NCBI GenBank assembly: GCA_963682025.1 | Contig: OY821521.1 | Coordinates: 172,718,165 to 172,782,164 of the forward strand | Source of the DNA: Cordilura impudica | Taxonomy: Eukaryota; Arthropoda; Insecta; Diptera; Scathophagidae | Reading direction: 5' to 3' | Length of the DNA stretch: 64,000 nucleotides | In this document: positions 1 through 11,600 of the stretch, piece by piece | Layout of the letters: each line of letters begins with the position of its first letter | Numbering within the stretch: the stretch's first letter is position 1 | Notes under the pieces: generated by a model | The model's database searches: none | What the model was told of the DNA's origin: nothing | The model's input: only the letters and a program-made list of their open reading frames with translations | Position numbers and translations under genes: made by a program

Positions 1-542
1 CCCATGGCTCGGGAATATCTCGGAAAACTGCAAAACTGATGAGCTGACAAGACAGGGAACTACCTTACCGGTTCCAGCGGATTTTCAATACGTTGGTATT
101 GCCTCCTTGGTTCATGCAAGATAGAATTTCAACTTCGTACAACTGACATAACAAATCGTAGATGGGCTAATGGATTAACATGTAGTATTACAAAACAAAT
201 CTGGTTATCTCTGAGTCGGAAACACACAAATGTGTTACTCTGTTACTGTTATACTCCGCCGAGGGGATATTTCACTGGTAGTATCGGTTATAAGCGGATA
301 CTGGATACGTTGAATGCCTAAGGGTCTCATTAAAGGATTTCTGTAGCAGCTGGAAGTGGAGCGCAGAGGAAGTGGAGAGTATCGAAAATTGTCTCTGTCT
401 CCAGAATTAGACTTCGGACATTTAGATTGTTGATCTCTCTGATCTTTAAATGTTGATATATCACATTCAAAAAGCTCAAATTGGTTCTACTAAGGGGAAC
501 ACCTATTTATCAGCTGGAATCACAACGGAATCCAGAGTCTAA
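1..542. other. Unidentified non-coding sequence
   Basis: I see no recognisable gene or transposon protein here in any frame. The base composition is a little less AT-rich than most of the window, and there are no long homopolymers. It may be unique intergenic DNA or a strongly decayed element. Confidence 0.4.
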
Positions 543-680
543 ATATGCTAATGCTATAAATTAGCAGACACTTCTTACCTACCCTAACCTACCAGAAAGA
601 GTCGAACACTAGATCTAAGTATTGCTAATATTATACATTAGCAAACACTTCTTACCTACCCTAACCTACCAGAAAGAGTT
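543..680. repeat. Two-copy tandem duplication, period about 77 bp
   Basis: The stretch around TTAGCAGACACTTCTTACC at 561 recurs at 638 as TTAGCAAACACTTCTTACC. Both copies are followed by the same CTACCCTAACCTACCAGAAA string, and the flanking TATGCTAAT / TATTGCTAAT segments also match at the same spacing. This is a local tandem duplication with modest divergence. No coding content is visible. Confidence 0.75.
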
Positions 681-1070
681 AACTGATATCGATATGTTCC
701 TACATCACAATACAAGTTAGGGAACAGCTCCATCCTATTGAAAATATATTCAGCCATCATCACCAAAAACTTCGCGAATCGGGTGTTTTAGTCCTTTTGG
801 AGAATTTTCAAATAATTGGTACAGTGTATACCATTTTTTGAGATACCCTGTAATTGCAATTTAATTAATTTTTCTTCCTGTACCGCATCCATCAAAAAAT
901 CCCTTTTAGTATCTGCTGGCCTAAGTTTAGCGTAGGTAAAGATAATTAGACGGAGGGCTTTGAAACTTTAATTTTATTCCCATTTGCGCATATTTTTTAG
1001 GCTATAAAAGGGTCTTTCGGATTAATAAATGAGAGAAGAAAACAGTTGATTTTCTTCTTTACCTTTTCCT

Positions 1071-1425
1071 TTGCCAGAAACTTATTTCCAACTGCAAAGC
1101 GAGCATGAGTTTCAAGTAAGAATTGACGAACTTCATTGTCCTTAATAATCTTAAAGGCGGCAGTATCGACTTTCTCACTTTTTGTGTTAGAAAGTTTTTC
1201 TTCCAATTACAAAACGAACGTGATTTTTAAGTTCGTATTGACGAAATTCGTTATACTTAATGGTCTTAAAGATGGCAGTATTGACTTTTTTACTTCATTT
1301 GGGAGTCTCCAATCGGAATTAAGTGATTAAAAAACGGAGTGTCATAGAAAAAGTATATTTTTTGTCTCGACTTTTTGTGTCAGAGAGTTTCTTTTCCAAT
1401 TACAAAACCAACAGGATTTTCGTGT
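1071..1425 (-). repeat. Degenerate 118-bp tandem repeat with coding-like minus strand
   Basis: Units at 1071-1188 and 1189-1306 share the order of a CCAATTACAAA-type block, a TTGACGAA block and a CTTAAAG-GGCAGTAT-GACTTT block. A third partial unit lies at 1380-1423 and a further fragment at 1689-1725. On the minus strand each unit reads as about 39 residues, with shared motifs VDTAAFKIIK / VNTAIFKTIK followed by NEVRQF / NEFRQY. This could be debris of a protein with 39-residue repeats or a non-coding minisatellite. I do not recognise a family. Confidence 0.5.
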
Positions 1426-3220
1426 ATGTAGTTACACACAAAAAAAGATCGCCAACAGAATTCTTCTAAAGTTTTAAAACTGTATGTTCGATTTTGTTAA
1501 CAGCATTTTAATAAAAGGTAACTATTTTCTATTGTGACCAAATATTTACTTCTAAGATAACAGAATTCTAATTATAATCAACTCGAAATTCGATTATTAA
1601 CACTATCACAATTCGGTTGACAGTAAATACGGTTTACACAATGAATCTGTTTTCTGTGTGTAGATACGAAATTAAGCAACATCTTAAAAATCCTTAAAGA
1701 TCTTAAAGACGGCAGTATCGACTTTCTTCCTCTACCTAGGGTCTCTGAGGTAAAGTTGACTGCTTAACACATGGAATAACATACGAAATTTACTGCCATG
1801 CTTTGGTGAATTTTATAAGGACTGTTAAAATAACAGAACATTTTTCTAAGCAAAATTCATTCAACTCCATAACATTTAAGGCAGTGAAGGACGATTGGTG
1901 GTGTGGTTTACAAATAACATACCAAAATCTAACTAGTTTTTCAAAATGGCCAGGGGGGAACTAGAAGCTACACTGAGAACAAACAACAAAAACAACAGTA
2001 AAACATTAATAGCAATAATACTAGCAGGGAATCAGCGGTAGAATAATCATCATCAGCAGAAGCAGCAACAACAGCAGTAAAAGCGTTCGTAATAACATTC
2101 GCATTTAGCAGCAGTTGTGTAACGCCGTGAAACATAAATTCTCAAGTTTATGGCATCAATAAATGTCAAAGAATGAAATGATTTCGTCGACTACATTCGT
2201 CGTCATTCATTGTTTTATTATGCGTTCAGTTGTTTGCATGAATTTTGTTGGTTCGTTTGTAAGCGTGTGTGTGAGTGTGTGTGCTTGTGTGCCAAATTCA
2301 AATTCCATCCCTCGTTTAAGCAACATTTACTACCGCTTTTCCTACAATAAGCAGTCTGTATACCCCATAAAAACTTAACGTTGTTCGGCCACGAAATTAA
2401 TGAAACTAAACAAAAAGGATTTTTATAGCATTTTTGGTGTAATAATGCCGCACCAAATATTAACAAAAAAAAAAAAAAAATAAAAAGGATCTCGATTCCT
2501 TATGCTATATCTGCATATCGTACATACAGCTACAATATTTAGCAGTAAGTAAGTAAAAACAATAAAGTGCTCATTGCATTTAGAGGGGTTGAAAACAACA
2601 ACAACATAAAAAAAACTATAAAACTGAGAATTACCGTGCGAGGAAGTGCGGTAGTAAAACAGCAAGCAGTCCTTTTTAACTTTATGTGTTTTTTTAACTT
2701 CTTCTTATTCCTTCTTTCGGCCCGACCTTCCCATAATCGTTCATATAGAGTATCATTGTCAGGATTAAAACCAAAAAACAGAAATAAAAAATAAATGGAA
2801 CTCCAACCATACTCCTTCACCCCATTCAATATTATTTCATTCTAGTTAATAACCGGCTTACAGTGGAAATATTTGTTTAGATGTTGTAAAGCACAATTAG
2901 AGAATTTTTATCGGACGTATTATGTTAAGAGTAATGAGTTCAACTTTAGACTTTATATTTGATGTACAACATCCAGAACATCCACCAGAAACGATCGAAA
3001 AATATTTTCGAAATTGTAATAAATGACCGGAAATTGAAAGTGAGTTAAATTACTGGGATGTTAGTTCGTTCCAAGTCGACCATATTTTCCAGAATAGTCT
3101 CCATTATTCGGAAAATCTTCAAAATTGGATTTGAACATATGCGAAGAATAATATTTATAAATTCTACTGGTATTTAAATAACTGATTTTTATCTTCCATT
3201 AAAGAGTGATAACTTCTTAA
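1426..3220. other. Mostly unique intergenic DNA with CAG/CAA-rich and TG-rich patches
   Basis: No convincing exon or transposon protein is visible. Around 1975-2095 there is a run of CAACAAC, CAGCAG and AGCAGCAACAACAGCAG triplets, typical of unique fly regulatory or untranslated DNA. A (TG)n-rich stretch lies at about 2262-2293 and a poly-A tract at 2464-2482. The short open frames here have no recognisable domains. Confidence 0.5.
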
Positions 3221-3237
3221 TAAACAAGTAAGAAAAT

Positions 3238-5598
3238 TATAGTCGGTCGAGACCGACTATATGATACCCTATACCATGCGTTTAGAGACCCTATCTCTTA
3301 GGCCCAACTAACTGGATATAGAAAATAAGCATAAACCAAATTTGAGTGGGATTTTTATTAGTTTTTTTTGGCTGCAGATATGAAAAATTTCATATTGGAT
3401 GCTATATCTATATGGGGACTAGGCCCAAAAATGGAACGATCCTGACTATGGTTGGTAAAGTCTCTTGTATTTTGCAAAAATATATACAAACAAAATTTGA
3501 GAAGAATCAGTGCAATATTTTTGTTTTTTGATAGATTTAAGTAAAGATCGGGAAGCAGCTCTATATGGGGCCTATGACTAACAGTTGTCCCAGGGTTCAT
3601 TTTTAGACTACTCATTAATGGATGTAATAAACGCATACAAACCCAATTTGAGTAAGATCTATATGATAATTTGGATCTTATGGCAATTTATGTCGATTTC
3701 ATAGGGATCACTTGTATGGGGGCTAGGTCTGAACATGGACCGATTCTCACCAATTTCAATAGCATTCATCCTGTGGCCAATGAAAGCTTACATACCAAAT
3801 TTCATCAAAATATATTCATATATGCGACCTGCAGTTTGATTACAAGGTTTACATGGACACAGAGACGGACGGACACACGGACGGACATCGTTAAATCGAA
3901 TCAGATAGTGATTCTGATTAGATCAGTATAATTAAAGATGGGTCTAGGTTAAATATTTTTGGTAGTTACAAACAGCAGCACCAAGTCATTATATCCAAGC
4001 CACATAGTGGTATAGGGTATAATTATAGTCGGTCTAGACCGACTATATGATACCCTGCACCATGCGTTTAGAGACCCTATCTCTTAGGCCCAACTAACTG
4101 GATATAGAAAATAAGCATAAACCAAATTTGAGTGGGATTTTTATTAGTTTTTTTGGCTGCAGATATGAAAAATTTCATATTGGATGCTATATCCATATGG
4201 GGACTAGGCTCAAAAATGGAACGATCCTGACTATGGTTGGTAAAGTCTCTTGTATTTTGCAAAAATATATACAAACAAAATTTGAGAAGAATCAGTGCAA
4301 TATTTTTGTTTTTTGATTGATTTAAGTGAAGATCGGGAAGCAGTTCTATATGGGGCCTATGACTAAGAGTTGTCCCAGGCATCATTCTTAGACTACTCAT
4401 TAATGGATGTAATAAACGCATACAAACCCAATTTGAGTAAGATCTATATGACAATTTGGATCTTATGGCAATTTATATCGATTTCATAGGGGTCATTTGT
4501 ATGGGGGCTAGGTCTGAACATGGACCGATTCTCACCAATTTCAATAGCATTCATCCTGTGGCCAATGAAAGCTTACATACCAAATTTCATCAAAATATAT
4601 TCATATATGCGACCTGCAGTTTGATTACAAAGTTTACATGGACACACATACGGACGGACACACGGACGGACATCGTTAAATCGAATCAGTTAGTGATTCT
4701 GATTCGATCGGTATAATTAAAGATGGGTCTAGGTCAAATATTTTTGGTAGTTACAAACAGCAGCACAAAGTCATTATACCCAAGCCACATAGTAGTATAG
4801 GGTATAATTATAGTCGGTCTAGACCGACTATACGATACCCTATACCATGCGTTTAGAGACCGTATCTCTCAGGCCCAACTAAATGGATATAGAAAATAAG
4901 CATAAACCAATTTTGAGTGGAATTTTTATTAATTTTTTTGGCTGCAGATATGAAAAAGTTCATATCGGATGATATATCTATATGGGGACTAGGCCCAAAA
5001 ATGGACCGATCCTAACCATGTTTGGTAAAGTATCTTGTATTTTGCAAAAATATATACAAACAAAATTTGAAAAGAATCAGTGCAATATTTTTGTTTTTTG
5101 ATAGATTTAAGTGAAGATGGGGAAGCAGCTCTATATGGGGCCTATGACTAAGAGTTATCCAATAGGGATCATTTTTGGACTACTGGTTAATGGATGTAAT
5201 ATATATATATATTACAAACCCAATTTGACTAAGATTTGTATGATAATTTGGATCTTATGGCAATTTATGTGGATTTCATAGGGGTCATTTGTATGGGGGC
5301 TAGGTCTGAACATGGACCGATTCTCACGAATTGCAATAGCGCTCATCCCATGGCCGATAAAAGATCAAATACCAAATTTCATCAAAATAAATTGATATTT
5401 GCGACCTGCAGTTTGCTTACAAGCTTTACATGGACACACAGACGGACGGACGGACGGACGGACATCGTTAAATCGAATCAGATAGTGATTCTGATTCGAT
5501 CGGTATAATTAAAGATGGGTGTAGGTCAAATATTTTTGGTTGTTACAAACAGCAGCACAAAGTCATTATACCCAAACCACATAGTGGTATAGGGTATA
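3238..5598 (+). repeat. Triplicated mini-me-like dispersed repeat (three ~787-bp units)
   Basis: Three head-to-tail units begin at 3238, 4024 and 4809, each with the palindrome TATAGTCGGTC-GACCGACTATA. Each ends with the inverted pair TATACCC-CCACATAGTGG-TATAGGGTATA. Near the right side each unit carries a GGAC/GTCC microsatellite, longest at about 5440-5463. Copies are closely similar over their whole length. The same family occurs in at least a dozen other places in this window. A short open frame repeated in each unit (MDLMAIY-type) is a by-product of repeat conservation. The GTCY proto-microsatellite is characteristic of mini-me/DINE-type (Helentron-related) repeats of Diptera; the family assignment is inference. 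Confidence 0.85.
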
Positions 5599-5894
5599 AA
5601 AAGTAAGTAGGTCTTTCGATGTTACTTTGAGCAGCTACAAGTTGAGATCATTCTGGTCCAAGTTTTTTCAACTTGTAAGTTGTAAAACAGAAAATCAGAA
5701 ACAATAGAGTTCCACAGCTTCAATGGCTTATTCGCACTGAGTGTGCGAATTGTTTTTCAAACTCTTATTGAAAAATTGTAAATTAGGACTAAAGTGATTT
5801 AGGGCACAGAAATTAAGAATATATGATTACAATGGTTGTCAAAAAAATTATAATTTACGAATAGTGGAAACTGAATACTTACAATAGCAAATTA
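5599..5894. other. Short unidentified spacer
   Basis: About 300 bases between the mini-me array and the mariner end. No gene or repeat is recognised; the sequence is AT-rich and appears single-copy within this window. Confidence 0.35.
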
Positions 5895-6597
5895 CGAAGG
5901 CGGATCAATGAAGTCGTGTCTTTTTGAATGAAAGAAAGAATTTTAGCAAAAAAAAAAAAAAAAATGTAATTTCTGAACGTTTCACAATTTTTTTTATCCC
6001 TTCCAAATAATAGGATTGCTCATGGCTTTCACAACAGGCATTTGTTTGATTAATGATTCCATCATTGGAGATAAATCTCTTTCCGCCGAGCCATTTCTTA
6101 CGTTTGGAAATAGTAAATATCCTTTGTAATGAATAATTTTATGTACAAAAGAAACTCTAAGTAAATAAAAAAAATAAAAAAATAAATGTCCACTGGGGCA
6201 TAAATCTGGAGTATATGACAGATGAGATAAAAGATTGTAGCCCAACTCATGGAATTTTGCCATGGCAATTACAAACTTCGGTACCAGTGCATTATTTTTA
6301 TAGAAAAGAACTTTCTTCTTGAAATTGTGATTGAATTGGTCTAATAAGTTGGCATAATATTCTTAGAAAAATTATCATTCTTTTTATATTTTGTGTGTAC
6401 TCGTATTATTTTTATAGAGAAACACTTTCTTCTTTATTTATATTTATTTATTTATTTATTTTATATTTATTTTAAATAGTCATTGAATTGGCATAATATT
6501 CAACATTTATTATTTTTGCCTTCAGAAGCTGATCATTGTGCGCAAATCCCAAAACTCTTGTTGGCTGACTAGCCCACCTAAATTTTCTTCGGCGACG
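5895..6597 (-). pseudogene. mariner transposase remnant, C-terminal part (split by Transib)
   Basis: On the minus strand the frame at 5994-6263 reads FHELGYNLLSHLSYTPDLCP and later FPNVRNGSAERD, which corresponds to the mariner C-terminal catalytic region (FHELGY...PHPPYSPDLAPSDYFLFPNLK). A block of about 23 foreign residues interrupts it between PSG and YLLFPN. The left end CGAAGGCGGATCAATGAAGT follows a TA, and it resembles the inverted repeat of the better preserved mariner at 57083-57978. The 5' half of the same element resumes at 9879 after the Transib insertion. The element is decayed and cannot encode an active transposase. Confidence 0.8.
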
Positions 6598-9500
6598 CAC
6601 AGTGGCGCCCGTAGAGCAAACGAGGTTGCAAAAATCAAAATTTTCATGTGCGCCGACGAAGTTTTGAATAAACCCATGTTTTCAAAGATTTCAAATATGC
6701 TACTCTTAATAATATCACATTTTTAGTTTAGAAGATATAACCATTCAAAGTTGACCGACTTTCGGTTTTCAAAAAAACACACAATTTTTAGTAAATTTGT
6801 TGCGATTTCAGGTGTAATATAACGAAAAATAGGTAACGAATCGCTTTATTTTTTGTTTGTATTGATTGATGTATTTATTAAATGTATAATGATAAAAAAA
6901 AAATTAACTGTTTGCTTTGTGTTTCTCCTGGTAAATCACTATTTAAAAACTATCCGTTTTTTCACTATTTTTCAACTTTGACGGAAAATAAAAAAAATCT
7001 GTATTTTTCTATATTTGCCATATTTGCAAAACATGTTCTTTGATTATTTCTTTATATAATTAAAAAGGTTTTATCTGCCCGTAAGTGTCCGTTTGGCTTC
7101 TAGAGGTAAAAAAGGTTAAAAAGACATGGTTGCAGAAATTGTGTGGCGTGCATCCCTTACATGTTTTGACTGACAGTAGTTTGATCTAATAGTTTGAAAA
7201 TTGCATTTTAAGTCGGCTGTCTACCTGGGAGCCTCTGCCAAAGTCTACTCCCAATATTCTGTTACAAACACAGGATGCATAAAAAACTACTCATTGAAAT
7301 TCGCAGGTACGCACCTCACTTAAAAATTACTTTGGAGTACAAATGGTCAAGAACAATATTGACTTATGGTTCCTCCAGGTAGGCACAAACCTTATTTAGA
7401 CACCAGCATAATATCAAAATTGCATAATTCAGTCTAAATCCATATGTATGCAGGGAACAGGTAAATTTTTAGGCATGGTAGCATAAGCCTATATATTGCA
7501 AAATAAGCATAATGCCTGGATTAGTCTACGACTGAAAGTTGGCGCAACAAGTACTGAAACCATGGCGTTAAACAATTTAAGTACTGAAAACATGGCGTTG
7601 AACAATTTAAAATTATTTGAACTGTTTAGAAGGTCAACCACACCAAAGTTTTTCACGGAAGCTGCTTTAGAAGAACTTGATAGCTTATACGGAAAAATAG
7701 AGAAGCGAAATTATAAAAAATAATTTTTATCTGATATATGCAAATATTAAGGCAAAATGGGTGAAATCTAATCGAACCATTCAGAACTTCAACTCCAAAT
7801 ACGAGGACTGGCTTAATGAAGACACCATCCTGGATATATTGGCAGTAGATAAACCCACCACATCAAAAAGAGGAGCAAAAGGAAGGCCAAAAAAAAGTAT
7901 TGAGGAGTGTTCAATTTTCACAAGAAAGAGGAAACTTGCCGATGCCACCAATGACTTGACCACGAAGCATTTATCGGACGCGCTGTCTATTAAATATACA
8001 GAGGATAGTGAAAGAGTTAGGTCGCAGATTACAAAATCTGTTGCTGATGCAAGCCCACTGCGACTAAAAAGGATTAAGTAAAGCATTCCCACGCCCACAA
8101 TCGCACACATTAAAAAGTATGGTTCCGAAGAAGCCTTGGCCTTGTTTATGGACTTACAACTTTCCAAAGAAAAATATGAGATACTACGGGCATCCTTGAT
8201 GCGACACGGGGCTGACGTTTTACCAGGATACAAGCATATTACGCAAGCCAAAATAAATTCACGACCACTGCATACGGAGTTTACGGAAGTCTCTGTGAAA
8301 GCCAATCTGCAGGATCTCATGGGCCATACAGCAAAACGGTTGTTGGAGAGTCTTCCTGAAAATTAGGTGAAAATTCTTCCTGAGAAACTGACATTGATCA
8401 GCAAATGGGGCTGCGATGGATCATCCGGACAAAGCGTTTATAAGCAAAGGATATCTTCCGATGACGCTACAATATCGGACGGAAATATGTTTATGGCATC
8501 TGTTGTTCCTTTGCGGCTAAAATCTGATGTTTCCCTACACTGGAAAAATCCACGTCCGTCATCAGTGCATTATTGCCGACCAATAATGTTTCAGTTTGCA
8601 AGGGAATCGGCAGAACTCATAAGGACCGCGGTGAAGGACATTGAAGAACAAATAAGCAAGATTAAGCCTACAAAGCTGCAAATTGGAGAAGGAAAATATA
8701 TTGAATGCAATTACGAGTTCCACCTGACCATGGTTGACGGAAAAGTCGTAAACGAACTGACAGGAACAACCTCAACATTGTCATGCCCGATTTGCAAAAA
8801 GAGTCAGAAGAACTTTGGTAATTTAAACGATTCTACAAACGAGGAGAATTACGAATATGGAATGTCACCATTGCACGCAAGGATAAGGTGTATGGAGTTC
8901 TTGCTAAAACTGGCGTATACCCTACCACAAGAGGAGGAAAACTTCGATGAAAATACATCAATAAAGGATAAGGAAAAGATCAGAAAGAAGCAAATACAGG
9001 ATGCTTTTTTTAAACAAGTTGGACTAAAAGTAGACTGTCCCAAGCACTTCTAGGAGATTTTTTGAAAATGATGAGGCAGTAACAAGAATCACTGGAATTG
9101 AAAATCAAATCGTGAAAAGATTGGGAACGATCTTGAATGTTTTAAACTGCAAAGAAAATGTCAATTCTGCAAAATATGGAGAATATGCATCGAAAACTGC
9201 ATCTCTTTTAGCAGAAATGTATCCACAGAAGACCGTCCATAAAATATTGGCGCATGGCAAAGATATAATAGAGTACCAATCTTTGCCAATTGGAGAGCTT
9301 TCTGAAGAAGCACAGGAGTCTCTTAACAAATTTTATAAAAAATATAGATTGCAGAACACATTCAAAGCATCAAGGGTAAGACAAAATGAGGACCTCTTCA
9401 ATATGTTGGCAGCATCTTCCGATCCACTTATTTCTTCCCTGCGGCATGTGAAGTCACGAATAGAATTAGAAAATAATTATAGTTTAGAAATGATTAGTCT

Positions 9501-9873
9501 TTTAGATATACCTTCTCTTACGAATTGTGATGAATATTTTACAGAAAATTGAAAAAATAAATTTAAAAAAGAAGTAATTTTTTTTTTAATTTGTTGGGGA
9601 ATAATTTAAAACATAAAACCCTAAAGAAAAAAAAATTAAAACAATCTAAAAATGTAAAAATAATTTTTTTTAGTTACCATAAAATTGATTTTTCTACAAA
9701 TTTTAATTTTGATAACCCACAAGTAGGCCCCTACAAAGCGTAGCACCCTTTCCAAACGCTCATTTCATAGGCTGAACAGTTATCTATCATATGCTGTTTA
9801 AACTGTTCAATTATGTTATTCGGTTCAAAAGATATGATTTTTGCAACGAAAAAACTCAACTGGCGCCACTGTG
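6598..9873 (+). mobile_element. Transib (RAG1-related) DNA transposon, 3276 bp, with 5-bp CGACG duplication
   Basis: Both ends read inward as CACAGTGGCGCC and share about 40 bp of terminal inverted repeat. CGACG is present immediately outside each end (6593-6597 and 9874-9878). Transib elements are known for 5-bp, GC-rich target duplications and CACWRTG-like termini that resemble the V(D)J recombination-signal heptamer. At the left end, CACAGTG is followed by exactly 23 bases and then GCAAAAATC (6628-6636), which matches 7 of 9 positions of the canonical nonamer ACAAAAACC. At the right end the same nonamer-like string follows after 22 bases. The element carries a broken Transib transposase. 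It interrupts a mariner, so it is the younger insertion. Confidence 0.93.
7562..9552 (+). pseudogene. Transib transposase (RAG1 core-like) pseudogene
   Basis: DNA-cleaving transposase homologous to the RAG1 catalytic core. Segments: N-terminal part at about 7562-7723; a second frame from 7761 to 9053 containing two in-frame stops (TAA 8079-8081, TAG 8364-8366); then a frameshift near 9045 into the frame that runs to 9552. Recognisable motifs are KWGCDGSSGQS (first catalytic Asp, codon 8415), TMVDGKV (second Asp, codon 8736), a TLSCPICKKS zinc-binding pair, SPLHARIRCMEFLL, RRFFENDEAVTRITGI, VHKILAHG, and SEEAQES-NK (third acidic residue Glu, codon 9316, aligned with the RAG1 E962 region NES-NK). 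It ends with NEDLFNMLAASSDPLISSL. All three catalytic acids survive, but the reading frame has at least three breaks, plus an unresolved break at 7723-7761. Confidence 0.92.
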
Positions 9874-9878
9874 CGACG

Positions 9879-10240
9879 TTTCGCCCTGAGAAACCCATTG
9901 TTTAGACTCATTACATAATTGTGTTTATGGTCAATTGTGAGCAACTATGGACAGCTTTCTAAAAGAAAACTGACTTGACACAGCCTTATGATGTACCTAT
10001 GGCATTAAGAGTCTCGCATGCTCTCACTCGTCGATCGCCCAATACAATATCGTGAACTTTTTCGACATTTTTAGATGTTGTGACCCCAATTTACCGTCAC
10101 TACTTAGTACTTGGGCGACTATAGCGAAACTGAGTAAAACAAATTTTTTACCATTTAAATTGAGTCCATTTTCTTTGAGTTTTTTTCTGCAAACAATAAT
10201 ATTTTATGAGCACTCTTAATTCACTTTTTCAATTTTTGCA
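9879..10240 (-). pseudogene. mariner transposase remnant, N-terminal part (other half of the split element)
   Basis: Read on the minus strand this matches the N-terminal part of the mariner at 57.8-57.5 kb, including the stretch corresponding to EIVEKVHDMVLADRSVKVRE. Strong landmarks on the plus strand are ATGGCATTAAGAGTCTCGCA and ATATCGTGAACTTTTTCGAC. The expected right inverted repeat (TTATTGATCC-CGCCCTCG) is not found, so the 5' end is lost around 10240-10330. Together with 5895-6597 this is one mariner interrupted by the Transib. Confidence 0.75.
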
Positions 10241-10434
10241 AAAAATCTAGAAGTAGAGAGACGTAATTGGAATTGGATCGCTCATACTCTGTCATCATCA
10301 CAAGATGAAATCATTTGTATTCTGGAACCCATAGGGCAATTGAAAACTAGAATGTCCGCGCACATATGAAGATAACAAATTAATTTGGAAGCAACCGACG
10401 AATGAAAAGATGACTTTTGTTATAAAATTATAAA

Positions 10435-10887
10435 TCTATAATATTAAAAGGCATTCTTGTCATATATTCTACACTTTCAATTACCAACAGATTTTGATAG
10501 AAAATATACCATTTGAAAGGTATTTCTTTGCAGATGTTCACCATATTTATAGATGTGCACCATCTGGTACTTTTTTTTGGGGTAAAATTAATTCAAAGCT
10601 GCTACTAACACACACATAAAACACATATTTAAGCTTCAAATAAAAAATATACCTCTGAAAAAAATTTTTATTAACAAACCCATTTATATATCTTCTGTTA
10701 AACAAATATTTATAATGAAATTTAATGAATTTTCTTTAAAACTTCACAATATAATGAATTTTATTTAAATATTGATAACTGTTTTATGTTCATATATAGA
10801 TTAAAAAACATTGAAAGATAAAAAGTTATTGAAAAAATAAAATTTCCTAGAATTTGCACGCGAATTACTAGGGCTGGGCTCTGCTAG
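10435..10887 (+). mobile_element. Non-autonomous Helitron, diverged copy
   Basis: Starts TCTATAATATTAA after an A and ends GGGCTCTGCTAG. The subterminal hairpin that better copies keep as GCACTCGAAATTCGAGTGC is degraded here (GCACGCGAATTACTAGGGC). It carries the family's internal block with GCTACTAACACACACATAAA and two tracts of TATATAGATTAAAAA type. The base after CTAG is C rather than T. It has no Rep/helicase coding capacity. Confidence 0.7.
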
Positions 10888-11049
10888 CCTTTATTACTCT
10901 ATCAAATCAAATTCAACGCCCTGAAAAACTTTTTTTCAATCCTGGCAACAGTTGTTAAGATGATTGCCGATTCGTCTTTCATCTCCTCGATCGATTTAAA
11001 TCAATGTTTTCAGAGTGATCTTTTGAATTGAATGAGTAGCCAGCAGTTC

Positions 11050-11600
11050 CGCGGTCACAATAATCAAAGAAAACTGTTAACATGAGCTTGACTTTCGCGT
11101 GATCTTTGCGATCTTCTTGCAGTTATTGAACGATATTAGCTTGATTGGTTGGCTATTTGCGGGTCATAGATATAGATCTAAGTCTCTTTACCCACAAAGA
11201 TGCATTTTATTGCCTTCTGGTAGTCAGAGAGCGCATTGTTTAAGAGGTCTAGTGCAACGCTCTTTTCGAATTAAAAAAGATTCAGTGTTTTTAGAACTAA
11301 TTGAGATTTTTCTCGTTTGAGCCAAAAAAAACTTTTAAATGGTACTGACTGATCTTTTTGAAAGCAGGACCACTGATTGTCAATTGCTGTTTTTTAAGCA
11401 CCAAATCTTTGATTTCCTTGACGTGTTGCTCATCAGTTAATATTTTTTCTTATCCAGGACGCAGTCTTGGAACTGTTTGTATCGCTTGTAAATATTTTTT
11501 TTTGCTATAGTCTGGTTAGCGAATGCCTTCTGCAACATCCTTAACGTTTCTGCAGAAGAAATTTCATTCCGCAAAAAAAAGTTTAATGGAATTAATTTTT
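11050..11600 (-). pseudogene. mariner transposase remnant (second mariner lineage)
   Basis: Minus-strand translation in shifting frames gives AETLRMLQKAF-ANQTIAKKN followed by YKRYKQFQDCVLD, then TDEQHVKEIKDLVLKKQQLTI, then AKVKLMLTVFFDYCDRG. These correspond to the N-terminal helix-turn-helix region and the early catalytic domain of mariner transposases (the VMLTVFFD block). Several frameshifts and stops separate the segments, and no inverted repeats are recognised. It differs from the mariner at 57 kb, so it represents another subfamily. Confidence 0.65.

Noticed and set aside
3671..5508. Three similar open frames (MDLMAIY...) as a tandem gene family
   Set aside because: They are identical parts of the mini-me-like repeat and recur wherever that repeat occurs, on either strand, with no domain.
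7781..8320. 179-codon minus-strand frame inside the Transib as an accessory gene
   Set aside because: It runs antisense to clear transposase coding sequence and has no recognisable domain; Transib elements encode a single protein.
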